Shown: positions 8,866 through 17,708 of the stretch, one piece after another
How positions within the stretch are numbered: position 1 is the first letter of the stretch
Layout of the letters: every line of letters starts with the position of its first letter
Position numbers and translations under genes: made by a program
Notes under the pieces: generated by a model
What the model was told of the DNA's origin: nothing
Seen by the model: the letters and a program-made list of their open reading frames with translations, nothing else
Database searches by the model: none
Source: Treponema sp. UBA7590
Lineage (GTDB): Bacteria > Spirochaetota > Spirochaetia > Treponematales > Treponemataceae
Assembly (NCBI GenBank): GCA_002478955.1
Contig: DLKK01000049.1
Span: 3,248-48,686 of the forward strand
DNA: 45,439 nucleotides
Direction: 5' to 3'

Positions 8866-10074
8866 TTGCGTAAACCAAACTTAGAAATTGCGGCAAAAAT
8901 AAAGGCGGCGGTAGAGGAACTTTTAAAGGAAAAGGACTCATCTTTGATTGGAATGCGGGATGTCGCAGAAAAATGTGGTATTTCAGCCGCAAACATTTAC
9001 CATTATTACAAGAACAAGGATGAAATGCTAAAAAGCATAGGCATTCAACCTAAATCAGAAGAAATGACTGCCAAAAAAGACAGCCGAAAGAGGATTGAAA
9101 TGAAGAAAGTTACAGCCATGATGAACTATCGTCCTGAAATCAAAGTTGTTGACGCAACATTGCGCGACGGCGGACTTGTAAATGACTTTTTCTTTGCTGA
9201 AGATTTTGCAAAAGCACTTTATAATGCGAACACAAAAGCTGGCGTTGACTATATGGAATTCGGCTACAAGGCAGACAAAACATTGTTTGATGTAAATAAA
9301 TTCGGACCTTCAAAATTCTGCGATGATGATTATATCCGCAGCGTTGTTGGAGACGGTGAACGAAAGGTAAAAGTTGCAGTTATGGCTGATGTTGGCCGAT
9401 GCAATTACAAAGAAGACATCCACGAACAGGCAGAATCACCGATTGACTTGGTCCGTGTCGCAACTTATGTTCACCAGATGCCAACAGCAATCGACATGAT
9501 TGAAGATGCGCACAAAAAAGGCTATGAGACAAGCTGCAACATAATGGCTCTTTCAACTGTCCAGGAAAATGACATCCGTGCAGCTTTGGATATGGTCGGC
9601 CAGTCGCCGGTAGATGTAATTTACATTGTAGACAGCTACGGTTCAATCTACCCGGAAGAAATGGCGAGAATCTGCGACTTATACGGCGAATACGCTGCAA
9701 AATACAACAAGAAACTTGGGATTCATGCGCACGACAACCAGAAACTTGCTTTTGCAAACACAATTGAATGTGTAGGCGACAACGTAGATTATCTTGACGC
9801 AACTTACCTTTCCATGGGACGTGGGGCCGGAAACTGCGCAATGGAACTTCTTTTGGGATTCCTGAAAAATCCTAAATACAACGAATATCCGGTTCTTGAA
9901 TTTATTGAAAAGCACATGATTCCTATGAAGGAAAAAGGAGTTGTCTGGGGATATGACCTTCCTTATTTATTGACAGGACAGTTCAATCAGCACCCGCGCA
10001 CAGCAATTGCATACACAAAAGAAAACCGAAAAGATATAACAGAATACTTCAAGGAACTGACAAGCCAGGAATAA
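8866..10074 (+). CDS. TetR-type HTH fused to a DRE-TIM (HMGL-like) aldolase
   Basis: Two domains in one open frame. Residues 1-60 read as a TetR N-terminal DNA-binding domain (IGMRDVAEKCGISAANIYHYYKNKDEML). After a charged linker, residues 93-400 form an HMGL-like (DRE-TIM metallolyase) aldolase domain with the active-site motif DATLRDGG (96-103), the metal ligands HAHDN and the MGRGAGN loop, as in 4-hydroxy-2-oxovalerate aldolases. No TetR ligand-binding domain is present. The start is TTG at 8866, supported by GGAG 7 nt upstream. An internal ATG at 9100 (Met79) has AAAGAGGA just before it and would yield a free-standing aldolase. Substrate is unknown. The two palindromes in its promoter support a role as autoregulator. 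A metabolite-sensing enzyme-regulator is inference. Confidence 0.8.
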   Translation: MRKPNLEIAAKIKAAVEELLKEKDSSLIGMRDVAEKCGISAANIYHYYKNKDEMLKSIGIQPKSEEMTAKKDSRKRIEMKKVTAMMNYRPEIKVVDATLRDGGLVNDFFFAEDFAKALYNANTKAGVDYMEFGYKADKTLFDVNKFGPSKFCDDDYIRSVVGDGERKVKVAVMADVGRCNYKEDIHEQAESPIDLVRVATYVHQMPTAIDMIEDAHKKGYETSCNIMALSTVQENDIRAALDMVGQSPVDVIYIVDSYGSIYPEEMARICDLYGEYAAKYNKKLGIHAHDNQKLAFANTIECVGDNVDYLDATYLSMGRGAGNCAMELLLGFLKNPKYNEYPVLEFIEKHMIPMKEKGVVWGYDLPYLLTGQFNQHPRTAIAYTKENRKDITEYFKELTSQE

Positions 10075-10082
10075 TTTTTATA

Positions 10083-10129
10083 CTGAAAATCGAGTTTTTT
10101 TATTAATTGTGAAAAAATTCGATTTTCAG
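10083..10129. terminator. Bidirectional terminator between convergent genes
   Basis: An 18-bp stem with one G-T pair (CTGAAAATCGAGTTTTTT at 10083-10100 with its partner at 10112-10129) whose inner part is T-rich in either direction. It separates the aldolase gene from the DUF4954 gene. Confidence 0.75.
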
Positions 10130-10161
10130 ATTACCATCAAAATTAGTGAAATCACCACAAT

Positions 10162-12294
10162 CTAGCAAAGTTCAACAAATGCTTTTTTCACAAATAAATT
10201 AAAGTTCTTTGTGTCAGATTTCAGTGTTTTCAAAAAGCTGCTGTCATTCAGCGTGCCCAGAACTGCTGTCATCTCCTCTTTGTTTTTGTAGGTCATGCAG
10301 CGGTAATAATCTGTAAAATCTTTTTCACGGCTGGAAACAGAAGCAGAATACATTTCATCGGAAACGATTGTAACATCGCTTACAATATCCTTGAAAATCT
10401 CGCGCGTAAAATCATTGATTTCCTTTGAATAAAGTTCTTCCAGAACAAAAATCGCATACCGTGTCTTGTATTCAAGGTAATTTGCCTGACAGATATTATA
10501 AAACTCGTGAACTTCTGCCCAGCTTGAAATCTCACCTGATTTTATTTTTGCAAAAAGCTCGTTGATTTTTTCTTCTGGAATTATCTGTCCACCAACATTC
10601 TGCCATTTTGTGTAAAGACTTATCTTCATTATCTTTTTTATCAAATCCGAAGAAATCTTATCAGTGCCATTAGCAACGCAATATTCCTGCAAAGTGCATG
10701 CCGCAAAATACTTTAAAATCTTTCGGTAAGTTTTATATCCCTGAACCGGCTTGTACAAAGTCGCGCCAAATTTCTTCTGCGAAAGCATATCAATCAGCGT
10801 GATTCTGGAATCCGGATTCTGATGCAGAAAATTCTTTGCTGACTGCAACTCAAGTCCCAGCTGCGAACTTGCAAGCTCAATAATCCGGTTTACGGCAAAA
10901 AGAATTTCCTGCATTGTGTCAGGGGCAAACGGATTCATCTCGATATTCTGGACTTTCACAAAACGCTTGTCTCTTTTTGCAAATTTATATTTGTTCCGGA
11001 CAATCGCAAACATATCGTACATAAACCACCAGGCCGGCAGAATATGAACAGGGCTTTCAGGATTTTCACCTGGTGCCAACAGACTGAACGGATACTGAAC
11101 ATTCAGCTCATGCTGATATGAACCTTTTGAAGCCAGAACAAAACTTGCAAAGCGGCAATTATGCTTAAAATCAGAGCAAAGACCTGGCCAAAAGCCGCGG
11201 TGCGCAACAATCTCTCCATCCGGACTTCTTGAATTATGATTGCTTCCGATTGTAGCTCCAGCCGCAATATTGCTCTGCCCCATAACCGTTGAGGCAATAA
11301 GAAAGGAAGAATTGTGATGCTGTTCGTGGAACGGAAAAATCATGTTGTTCAAAAGCTCACAGCAGGAAACCGTGGAATTGTCGCCAAGAAATGAATTCAA
11401 AAGACGAGCACCGTACTTAAGCTGACAGTTTCTTCCTATTATAAAACGGATTGCAACCGCCTGGTAAAAAACATGGCTTCCGGCATTCATTATTCCATTC
11501 ACCATCTCCACGCCTTCACCAATCTGGCTGACTTCATCTTCATCAGAAAGAATTGTAACATTCTTGATTTTTGAAGCGCCTTTTATATACGCGTAATCCC
11601 CAATTTTCACATCTTTTATTGTGAGCGTATTTTTGATTACAACATCGTTTCCGATTATTCCGTAGATATTTTTTTCAGATTCTTTTTCGTTGTCAGTAAG
11701 ACTGATGAATTTTTCAAGCAAGTCTGAATCATCGCGGTTAGAAGCCCAAAGATATGCGTCTGCCGGAATCATTTTTTCAAAAGGAAGAATCGCGCGGCCA
11801 TCATTTTCGTTTGCAACGCCAATCCATTTCCGTTCAGAATCCTTTTCCGAGCCAAAAATATAACCGTTTCCAAATTTTGCAGAAGTTGTACAGCTAAGCT
11901 CCTGCACATTAAAAAGCATCACTCGGTCACCAATCTTATAATTTTCAAGATAAGAGACATTCTGAATCACATTGTCATCGCCAATAACAGAATTTCTAAC
12001 AAGACTATTGACAATTCCAGTCTCAAGCTCAAGGCTATGATATTTCAGTTTTGCATATTTTAACCTGCCGATAACAACGTAACCTTCAAAACGAGAATTT
12101 CTAATCAACGAGCAGTCAAAATCATCCGGCAAAAGAGGAACAAAAACGTTTTCCCAGGAATTGAATTCCGAGCTGTTCTGATTTTTTTCAAGAATCGCAA
12201 TTTCCTGCGGCGTAAGATGACGCTTTCCGGCTGTCAAACCAGCAGGAACATTCAGAATTTTGTCTTTTTTTTCGATAAACGTAACTTTCGGCAT
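10162..12294 (-). CDS. DUF4954 family protein with hexapeptide-repeat beta-helix
   Basis: Large protein (about 710 residues) matching the DUF4954 family, which I know from spirochaetes and Bacteroidetes; function unknown. Residues about 70-370 show repeated short strands typical of left-handed beta-helix proteins (for example IGDYAYIKGASKIKNVTI, then FLGDNSTVSCCELLNNMI and AAGATIGSNH), the fold of many sugar acyltransferases and nucleotidyltransferases. A conserved segment (HRGFWPGLCSDFKHNCRFAS) follows, then a helical C-terminal half. No signal peptide is seen, so it is cytoplasmic. The start is ATG 12294; the TTG two codons upstream lies 1 nt after the -10 box. Confidence 0.85.
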   Translation of the reverse strand: MPKVTFIEKKDKILNVPAGLTAGKRHLTPQEIAILEKNQNSSEFNSWENVFVPLLPDDFDCSLIRNSRFEGYVVIGRLKYAKLKYHSLELETGIVNSLVRNSVIGDDNVIQNVSYLENYKIGDRVMLFNVQELSCTTSAKFGNGYIFGSEKDSERKWIGVANENDGRAILPFEKMIPADAYLWASNRDDSDLLEKFISLTDNEKESEKNIYGIIGNDVVIKNTLTIKDVKIGDYAYIKGASKIKNVTILSDEDEVSQIGEGVEMVNGIMNAGSHVFYQAVAIRFIIGRNCQLKYGARLLNSFLGDNSTVSCCELLNNMIFPFHEQHHNSSFLIASTVMGQSNIAAGATIGSNHNSRSPDGEIVAHRGFWPGLCSDFKHNCRFASFVLASKGSYQHELNVQYPFSLLAPGENPESPVHILPAWWFMYDMFAIVRNKYKFAKRDKRFVKVQNIEMNPFAPDTMQEILFAVNRIIELASSQLGLELQSAKNFLHQNPDSRITLIDMLSQKKFGATLYKPVQGYKTYRKILKYFAACTLQEYCVANGTDKISSDLIKKIMKISLYTKWQNVGGQIIPEEKINELFAKIKSGEISSWAEVHEFYNICQANYLEYKTRYAIFVLEELYSKEINDFTREIFKDIVSDVTIVSDEMYSASVSSREKDFTDYYRCMTYKNKEEMTAVLGTLNDSSFLKTLKSDTKNFNLFVKKAFVELC

Positions 12295-12301
12295 GCACAC
12301 A

Positions 12302-12352
12302 ATTATAACATAGGAAATCAGGTTTATAAATAGCCATAAAAAATGATATAAT
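12302..12352. promoter_or_regulatory. Back-to-back promoters, both leaderless in layout
   Basis: Minus strand: TTTATA (12330-12325), 17 nt, TATAAT (12307-12302), then 7 nt to ATG 12294. Plus strand: TTTATA (12323-12328), 18 nt, TATAAT (12347-12352), then 6 nt to ATG 12359. The self-complementary TTTATAAA at 12323-12330 supplies the -35 region of both, so the two promoters probably compete for polymerase. Confidence 0.65.
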
Positions 12353-12358
12353 CTTTTT

Positions 12359-15139
12359 ATGAAAAGAAATATTTTTGCCGCGGTTATTGTTTTTTTTGCA
12401 GCAGCTTTTGCAGAATCGGCATTTTTGAACGAACAGAATTACGCAGAATACACACTTGAAAACGGAATGCAGCTTTTTGTGCTGGAAGATTTTTCTTCGA
12501 CCCCAGTGCGAATTGAATTTTCAGTTCACGCCGGAATCAGCGCACAAAACGCCTCAAACACAGGATTTTTTCCGTTGTATGCGCGACTTTTTAAATATGG
12601 GGCAGAAGACAATTCCCTTCTGCAGGAATTAACTTCTGAGTGCAACGCAGATTCAGCGCGATACACAATTTCTGTGTCAGAGAAACTGGTTCCATCCGTC
12701 CTTGAAATTCTTTCCAGGCGCGCTTTTGCCCCGGTTTTTACAGAAAAGGATATTTTGCGCGAATATTCAGCCTTGAAAACTGAAATAATGCAGTACGCGC
12801 CAACGCCAGCCGCATTTATAAACACTTCAATTGATTCCCGGATTTTTTCTGACGCACCATGGAAACTTGACTCCGGGATTTATCCGCAGATTTTTGCAAA
12901 ATCAACACCAGCGCAAATCAGGGCAGTTCTTTCCAAAATCGGAAAATCCTGGTACACACCACAGAACAGCGCGCTTTTTGTAAACGGTCCGGTAAAAAAA
13001 GAAGAAATTTACACTTTGGCAGAAAAATATTTTGGCTCATACAAACCGGCCGCAGTTTTTGAGCTTCCAGAAGCCGTAAAAGCCAGCGGAAAAACCCGGA
13101 AATTTGTAATGCACGACCTTCAGTTCAGCGACGAGATGACACAAATTGTAATTGAATACACAAACTTGACTTTGCCACAAAGCACAATTGCCGCCGCAAC
13201 CTTGAATTCCGACTTTTCAACGCTAAAGAAAAGCCTTTGCGCAGAACATATCCTGAACATCCGCGGGCCGGAATATATCAACGTTTCCTCAACGCATCAA
13301 AATGGTTGCTCGCGCCTTATTTTTCAGACGCTGCTAGAGCAAAACCTACGTTCACCGGTTGAGCAGGCAGAATATTTCATTGAAATGATAAAAAAATCAC
13401 CGGAAATCACCAGTCCGGCAGAATTCAAAGCCGCAAAAAAATTGCTTGCGGAAAATTTCAGAGTTGTAACCGCAAATTCCACAAATTTTATGGATTCTCT
13501 TTCCGGGCTCTGGGCAATAGACGCGCTTCTACCCAAAAATGATGAAAAAGAAATTCTTCTGGCACAAAAACTTTTGGCCGAACCGCAAAAAATCAAAATG
13601 CAAAATCAGGATGCACTTAAAAATTCTTTTGAAAACGAAATTCCATTCATCTTTGTCCTAGTGAACTCAAAAAATTTTAACAGATACAAAAATGACTACA
13701 AAAGACTCGGCTACGAGGAAATAAATTCAAAAAACGGCTCATGGTATACGCAGGAACTTTATAAAAATGCGCTCAAAGAAATCTCCTCGGAAAAAAATGC
13801 GCAGAACAATCAGAATGTAGAAAATGAAAACACAAAAAATCTTTTTCTGGAAGAAAACCGCGCCGCAATAAAAAATTTTGAGCTTTCAAATGGAATTCCT
13901 GTGACAGTAAAAACAAACAGGCTTACAGGCGATGCAGCAATCCTTGTTTCAATTGATGGCGGAAATCTTGCGGACAAAAACGCGCCCGGCTTCCAAAATG
14001 TAATGGCAAACGCGCTGGCTTTTAACATCCAGAAAGAAATAGAAAAATACAAAACGCAGCAGATGATTTCAGGATTTCCAAAAGTCCATGCGGAGACAAC
14101 TTTCTCAAAAAGCAGAATTTCCGTGGAATGTGCAAAAGAAGACATTTCACTGTGCATACGCTCAATTTCAGATGCGCTGATTTATGGCGAAATAACACCA
14201 GCCGAGGCCGACAGCCACGTTTATTCAGTGCAAACGCAAAAACGTCTTTCCAGCGCAAGCCCGGTAAACCAGATGATATTCCGCGCAATGAAATATTTTT
14301 ACGACTCGCCTTTTATCAGAAATATTTTTGACACAGAAAAAGATATTCTTCAAAAAACCTTGTACAACGACATTCTTGCCGCCTATCCAAAGTTTCTTGA
14401 CGCAAGCCTTTACAGCATTGTTGTCGCAGGAAACACAGATGCGGATGCGCTCCGCTACGTTATGGAAGAATCACTTGGAATTCTAGTTCCGCAGACAGAA
14501 CGGAACGCAGCCAGCCGAAAAGAATCTGTTCCAGCCCCAGATTTTCCAGCAAAAACAAGAAAAATCAACCTGAAAATCCGCCATCTTTTTTACACAGACA
14601 TAAAAGCCGAAGACGCAGGACCAATGCCGGCAGTTCTTGTTCCAACAAAGAATTTTGCAGATCCGGTTCAATATTGGTTCAAGACACCAGAATCAAATTC
14701 AGCGGACGCAGTGGTTTTTGATGCGTTGCTTTTCAGGCTTGCAGAAAAACTAAAAGACTACGGAACTGACACAAAAATCTTTGCGCCAACAAAAGAATTC
14801 CGCTGTGCTGGAATAATCTTCCTGAACGTTGAGCACACCAATTATATAGAAGAAACTTACAAAAAAACGCTCTCTGATTTTGCACAGAAACTTGCAGACT
14901 CAGAATCTTTTGAGACTGGCCAGACAAAAAACGCATGGATTCTTAACAAACTTTCAGAGACCATCACAAATCTTGGAACCGCAAAGATACTTTCCTTATC
15001 AAATGCGGATGAAAAAAATTACCTTGATGAATACGAAATACTTTTAAATTCTTCAAAACAGGATTTTCTGCGAGTGCTGAACGAATATTTTTTGCCGGAG
15101 CCGCTTCTGCAGATTCTTTCTAGCGATTCAAAGAAATAA
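12359..15139 (+). CDS. Exported M16-like protein lacking the zinc-protease motif
   Basis: Two-lobe protein of 926 residues with the M16 (insulinase/PqqL) fold signature: signal peptide (1-18), then YTLENGMQLFVLED, where M16 enzymes have LxNGLxV, and later SWYTPQNSALFVNGPV. The family's inverted zinc motif HxxEH should follow the first strand. That position reads GFFPLYARLFKYG, with no His or Glu. The second lobe (from about residue 500, LSNGIPVTVKTNRLTG) also lacks it. The protein therefore probably binds peptides or acts as a chaperone subunit instead of cutting. It is likely periplasmic. Its 3' end overlaps the convergent folate gene by 20 bp. Confidence 0.85.
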   Translation: MKRNIFAAVIVFFAAAFAESAFLNEQNYAEYTLENGMQLFVLEDFSSTPVRIEFSVHAGISAQNASNTGFFPLYARLFKYGAEDNSLLQELTSECNADSARYTISVSEKLVPSVLEILSRRAFAPVFTEKDILREYSALKTEIMQYAPTPAAFINTSIDSRIFSDAPWKLDSGIYPQIFAKSTPAQIRAVLSKIGKSWYTPQNSALFVNGPVKKEEIYTLAEKYFGSYKPAAVFELPEAVKASGKTRKFVMHDLQFSDEMTQIVIEYTNLTLPQSTIAAATLNSDFSTLKKSLCAEHILNIRGPEYINVSSTHQNGCSRLIFQTLLEQNLRSPVEQAEYFIEMIKKSPEITSPAEFKAAKKLLAENFRVVTANSTNFMDSLSGLWAIDALLPKNDEKEILLAQKLLAEPQKIKMQNQDALKNSFENEIPFIFVLVNSKNFNRYKNDYKRLGYEEINSKNGSWYTQELYKNALKEISSEKNAQNNQNVENENTKNLFLEENRAAIKNFELSNGIPVTVKTNRLTGDAAILVSIDGGNLADKNAPGFQNVMANALAFNIQKEIEKYKTQQMISGFPKVHAETTFSKSRISVECAKEDISLCIRSISDALIYGEITPAEADSHVYSVQTQKRLSSASPVNQMIFRAMKYFYDSPFIRNIFDTEKDILQKTLYNDILAAYPKFLDASLYSIVVAGNTDADALRYVMEESLGILVPQTERNAASRKESVPAPDFPAKTRKINLKIRHLFYTDIKAEDAGPMPAVLVPTKNFADPVQYWFKTPESNSADAVVFDALLFRLAEKLKDYGTDTKIFAPTKEFRCAGIIFLNVEHTNYIEETYKKTLSDFAQKLADSESFETGQTKNAWILNKLSETITNLGTAKILSLSNADEKNYLDEYEILLNSSKQDFLRVLNEYFLPEPLLQILSSDSKK

Positions 15140-15734
15140 ATCCATATTCAGTCAAAAGATAATTCATCTTAAAATCGTTTTTTTCAAAAGGAATTGCTTT
15201 TGTAACAACGTTTACAGTGCATACGCCACAAAAAATCTGGTTCTGGAGCGGAATCTGGCTCAAATATTTGTCGTAAAAACCTTTTCCGCGCCCAAGCCGA
15301 GAACCTTCAAGGTTAAAAGCCAGCCCCGGAACAAGAAAGACGCTTTTTTCCGGGATTTTTTCAGGCTCAACTTTTTTATTTTGCAAAGAAGGCTCTAAAA
15401 TTCCATATTTATTATCATCTGAAAATGACTCTTCAAAAGAATCTATAAAATAAAAATCCATGTCGTTAGAATTTTCTGCCATCCGCGGAAGAGCCACTTT
15501 CTTTTTGTCTTGCAACGCCTTATTTATCACAAAAGACAGGTCAACCTCATCATTCATTGCCATATACGCAAAAATCACTTTGGCTTCGGCATATTCTTTG
15601 CTTTTTAAAAAATAATCAGCCACGGTTTTTGCACATTGAAGAGAAAGCGCCTTGTCCGCAAAATATTTTTTCAGCTCATCTTTTGCCCTTTTCCGCAAAA
15701 AAGATTTTTGTTCCGCAATCGAGATATTTTCCAT
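15120..15734 (-). CDS. 5-formyltetrahydrofolate cyclo-ligase
   Basis: Converts 5-formyl-THF plus ATP to 5,10-methenyl-THF, returning stored folate to the one-carbon pool. The 204-residue protein carries the family signature GSRLGRGKGFYDKYL and an N-terminal basic helix with KSFLRKRAKDELKKY. The start ATG at 15734 has no Shine-Dalgarno sequence and sits 6 nt after a -10 box (see promoter). It is divergent from the MATE relic and convergent with the M16-like gene. Confidence 0.93.
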   Translation of the reverse strand: MENISIAEQKSFLRKRAKDELKKYFADKALSLQCAKTVADYFLKSKEYAEAKVIFAYMAMNDEVDLSFVINKALQDKKKVALPRMAENSNDMDFYFIDSFEESFSDDNKYGILEPSLQNKKVEPEKIPEKSVFLVPGLAFNLEGSRLGRGKGFYDKYLSQIPLQNQIFCGVCTVNVVTKAIPFEKNDFKMNYLLTEYGFISLNR

Positions 15735-15787
15735 AAAAAAAATATATCAAAGTGAAACAATTATGTAAATTTGGTACAATAAAAATC
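15735..15787. promoter_or_regulatory. Divergent promoters of the folate gene and the MATE relic
   Basis: Minus strand: TTTACA (15769-15764), exactly 17 nt, TATATT (15746-15741), six T, ATG 15734. Plus strand: GTGAAA (15752-15757), 17 nt, TACAAT (15775-15780), 7 nt, ATG 15788. Both place the expected transcription start at the ATG. The promoter of the dead transporter looks intact. Confidence 0.65.
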
Positions 15788-16148
15788 ATGAAAATGCAGC
15801 TTACAGAAGAACAGATTCATTCAAATTTCGTTTTTATTTCTTGTACGCTTTGGCTACCAATACATAAAAACCTAGGTTTTTGACTGCGTTTTTGCCGCAA
15901 TCCACTTTTGCTTTAGCGGATATTTCTGCGCATGCGGAAAATCAGTCTACGCATTTTTGCACAACGTAATCTCAATAATCTTTGTGCGGATTCCAGGCGC
16001 TTATTTCGCCTCTGTACTTTTTACACAAACCCTGCTACCAATGGGAATGGCGGCAACCTGCGGCTCAATCCTTTCTTCCATAATATGTGCAATAATTTTT
16101 AAGCGGTTGCATAGGAAAATGAGAAATGGGGATTTAGGATTTGACTGA
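15788..16148 (+). pseudogene. MATE family efflux transporter remnant
   Basis: The 3' part (about 15876-16148) reads, in one frame, the C-terminal end of a MATE multidrug/Na+ antiporter: HFCFSGYFCACGKS, then FVRIPGAYFASVLF, a last helix (GSILSSIICAIIF) and a basic tail. Normal MATE proteins are about 450 residues, so most is deleted. The 5' part, ATG 15788 with MKMQLTEEQIHSNF, is in another frame and stops at TGA after about 31 codons; its assignment to the transporter N-terminus is tentative. Promoter upstream is intact. It is decayed and cannot make a transporter. Confidence 0.7.
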
Positions 16149-16233
16149 TTTATCGGGCAGTCCGGCAAAAGCATACGCTTTAGCAGTCGGGCTTTTCGCA
16201 ATTCGCTGTCTTGCGCGGCTGGTGCAACAATCC

Positions 16234-17520
16234 CTACTGCAAATCTTCCAGAAGCCAATCAATAATATTTTTGTGGATAATTCCTTCGTAGTTTGAATTT
16301 ACAAAAAAATCATCCAAAGTAAGAATCAGTTTCGGATAATTATCATGAATAGTTCTGAAGGACTTAAGCTCACGTTCAAGAGTCGCTGGGTCAAGAACTG
16401 TAGCAGAAACCTGAATATAAATATAACTTTTTCCTTCTATGCCAGAATTTTCCACAACAAAATCAACTTCATCTTTGTCGGATTTTCCAATCATCACTTT
16501 TGAATAACGCCGGCGAAGCTCAAGATAAACAATATTTTCCAAAACATGACCAAAATCATTTGAGCGTGAAGTAGAAATTATAGAACGAAGCCCCGTGTCC
16601 GCAATGTAATATTTTTCCAGAGTTTTTAAAACCTGCCTGCCCTTAATATCATAACGAGGAACCTGATAAAAAATATACGCATCGCAAAGGGCACGAACAT
16701 ACTGCTCAACCGTGTTCACAGAAATTTTTCTTCCATTAGAAATAAGAGTGTCTGTTATTTTCTTTACAGAAAGAGGACTTCCAATAGCACCACATATACA
16801 TTCAATTATTTTTTTTAAAAGCAGAATGTCATTTATTTTTTCGCGTACAGCAATATCTTTTATGATTATTGTGTTAAAAATTCCTTCAAGATAATCTTTT
16901 AAAAGCTGGACATCATCATTTATAAAAGAAAGATATGGAAATTGCCCGCACGTTAAATATTTTTGAAAATGGTTTTTCAGCTCTTCCCTAGAAAACTCAT
17001 TTTTATTTTCTAATTTAATTTTTTTCTTGAACTGCAAATATTCCTTGAACGAAAGCGGAAGAACCTCTATCGTTACATAGCGACCAGAAAGAAGCGTTGC
17101 CAACTCCCCGGAAAGAAAATACGCATTGCTTCCGGTTATGTAAATGTCAACCAGATTTTTTAACTGCAGGCTGTTTACAACTTTCTCGAAACCTGGACAA
17201 TTTTGAACTTCATCAATAAAAATATATGTAAATTTATTTGGAACAAGCAAAGAAGAAATTCTTTCGTAAAGTTTTAACGGCTCAAGCAAGGAATAATTTT
17301 CCATGCTTTCAAGATTCAAGAAAATAATTTGCTCATCGCTCACCCCCTCTTCTTTTAAATGCTCAATAAACATTTCAAAAACAGAAGATTTTCCAGCCCG
17401 CCGAACCCCTGTCACAACTTTTATAACAGACTTTTCCCGCCATTTTTCAAGCTGCCTTATATATTCACTGCGCCAAAAAACAGAATTTTCCATAATTTCA
17501 ATTTTTTCGTGGTCATTCAT
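16234..17520 (-). CDS. AAA ATPase with DUF4143 domain (copy 1)
   Basis: Member of the archaeal/bacterial ATPase family coupled to a DUF4143 C-terminal domain; cellular role unsettled. The protein has 428 residues. Walker A is GVRRAGKSS (Lys44), Walker B is YIFIDEVQNC (Asp103, Glu104), and sensor I is YITGSNAYFLSGELATLLSGR. A winged-helix-like middle region and a C-terminal nuclease-like DUF4143 region (KVMIGKSDKDEVDFVV, then IYIQVSATV) follow. The true start is ATG 17520: the upstream in-frame TTG (17556) is itself the TTGACA -35 box. It is intact, unlike copy 2, and accessory in character, sitting beside a decayed MATE gene. Confidence 0.88.
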   Translation of the reverse strand: MNDHEKIEIMENSVFWRSEYIRQLEKWREKSVIKVVTGVRRAGKSSVFEMFIEHLKEEGVSDEQIIFLNLESMENYSLLEPLKLYERISSLLVPNKFTYIFIDEVQNCPGFEKVVNSLQLKNLVDIYITGSNAYFLSGELATLLSGRYVTIEVLPLSFKEYLQFKKKIKLENKNEFSREELKNHFQKYLTCGQFPYLSFINDDVQLLKDYLEGIFNTIIIKDIAVREKINDILLLKKIIECICGAIGSPLSVKKITDTLISNGRKISVNTVEQYVRALCDAYIFYQVPRYDIKGRQVLKTLEKYYIADTGLRSIISTSRSNDFGHVLENIVYLELRRRYSKVMIGKSDKDEVDFVVENSGIEGKSYIYIQVSATVLDPATLERELKSFRTIHDNYPKLILTLDDFFVNSNYEGIIHKNIIDWLLEDLQ

Positions 17521-17615
17521 GCTTTTTATGATATGAAAGCTGACTAATTTTGTCAATTTTTTTCTCTACAGTGAAAAAAATTTTGTAAAATACATTTTTT
17601 TTCTTCGCAGAGAAA
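17521..17615 (-). promoter_or_regulatory. Leaderless promoter with two upstream half-palindromic motifs
   Basis: Minus strand TTGACA (17556-17551), 17 nt, TATCAT (17533-17528), 7 nt, ATG 17520. Just upstream of the -35 box lie two related partly palindromic 16-mers, given here on the plus strand: TTTCTCTACAGTGAAA (17561-17576) and TTTCTTCGCAGAGAAA (17600-17615), 12 of 16 identical and 39 nt apart. They are operator candidates. Confidence 0.6.
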
Positions 17616-17708
17616 AATTATTCGAGCAGTCCGGTAAAAACAGATCGCACCGGTTGGCGAGTTTTATATTTTGCTGATTCAACTTTCTTATTTGAATATC
17701 TATTTTTC

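Larger units (their letters stand above)
16153..17639 (+). repeat. Imperfect 18-nt direct repeats bracketing a DUF4143 ATPase gene
   Basis: TCGGGCAGTCCGGCAAAA (16153-16170) and TCGAGCAGTCCGGTAAAA (17622-17639) agree at 16 of 18 positions, lie in the same orientation and flank the ATPase gene and its upstream motifs. They may mark the ends of an inserted segment. Equally they could be a common local repeat of this genome. Confidence 0.4.

Noticed and set aside
17521..17556. TTG start of DUF4143 copy 1 at 17556
   Set aside because: This TTG is the first triplet of the TTGACA -35 box; the ATG at 17520 is 7 nt after the -10 box.
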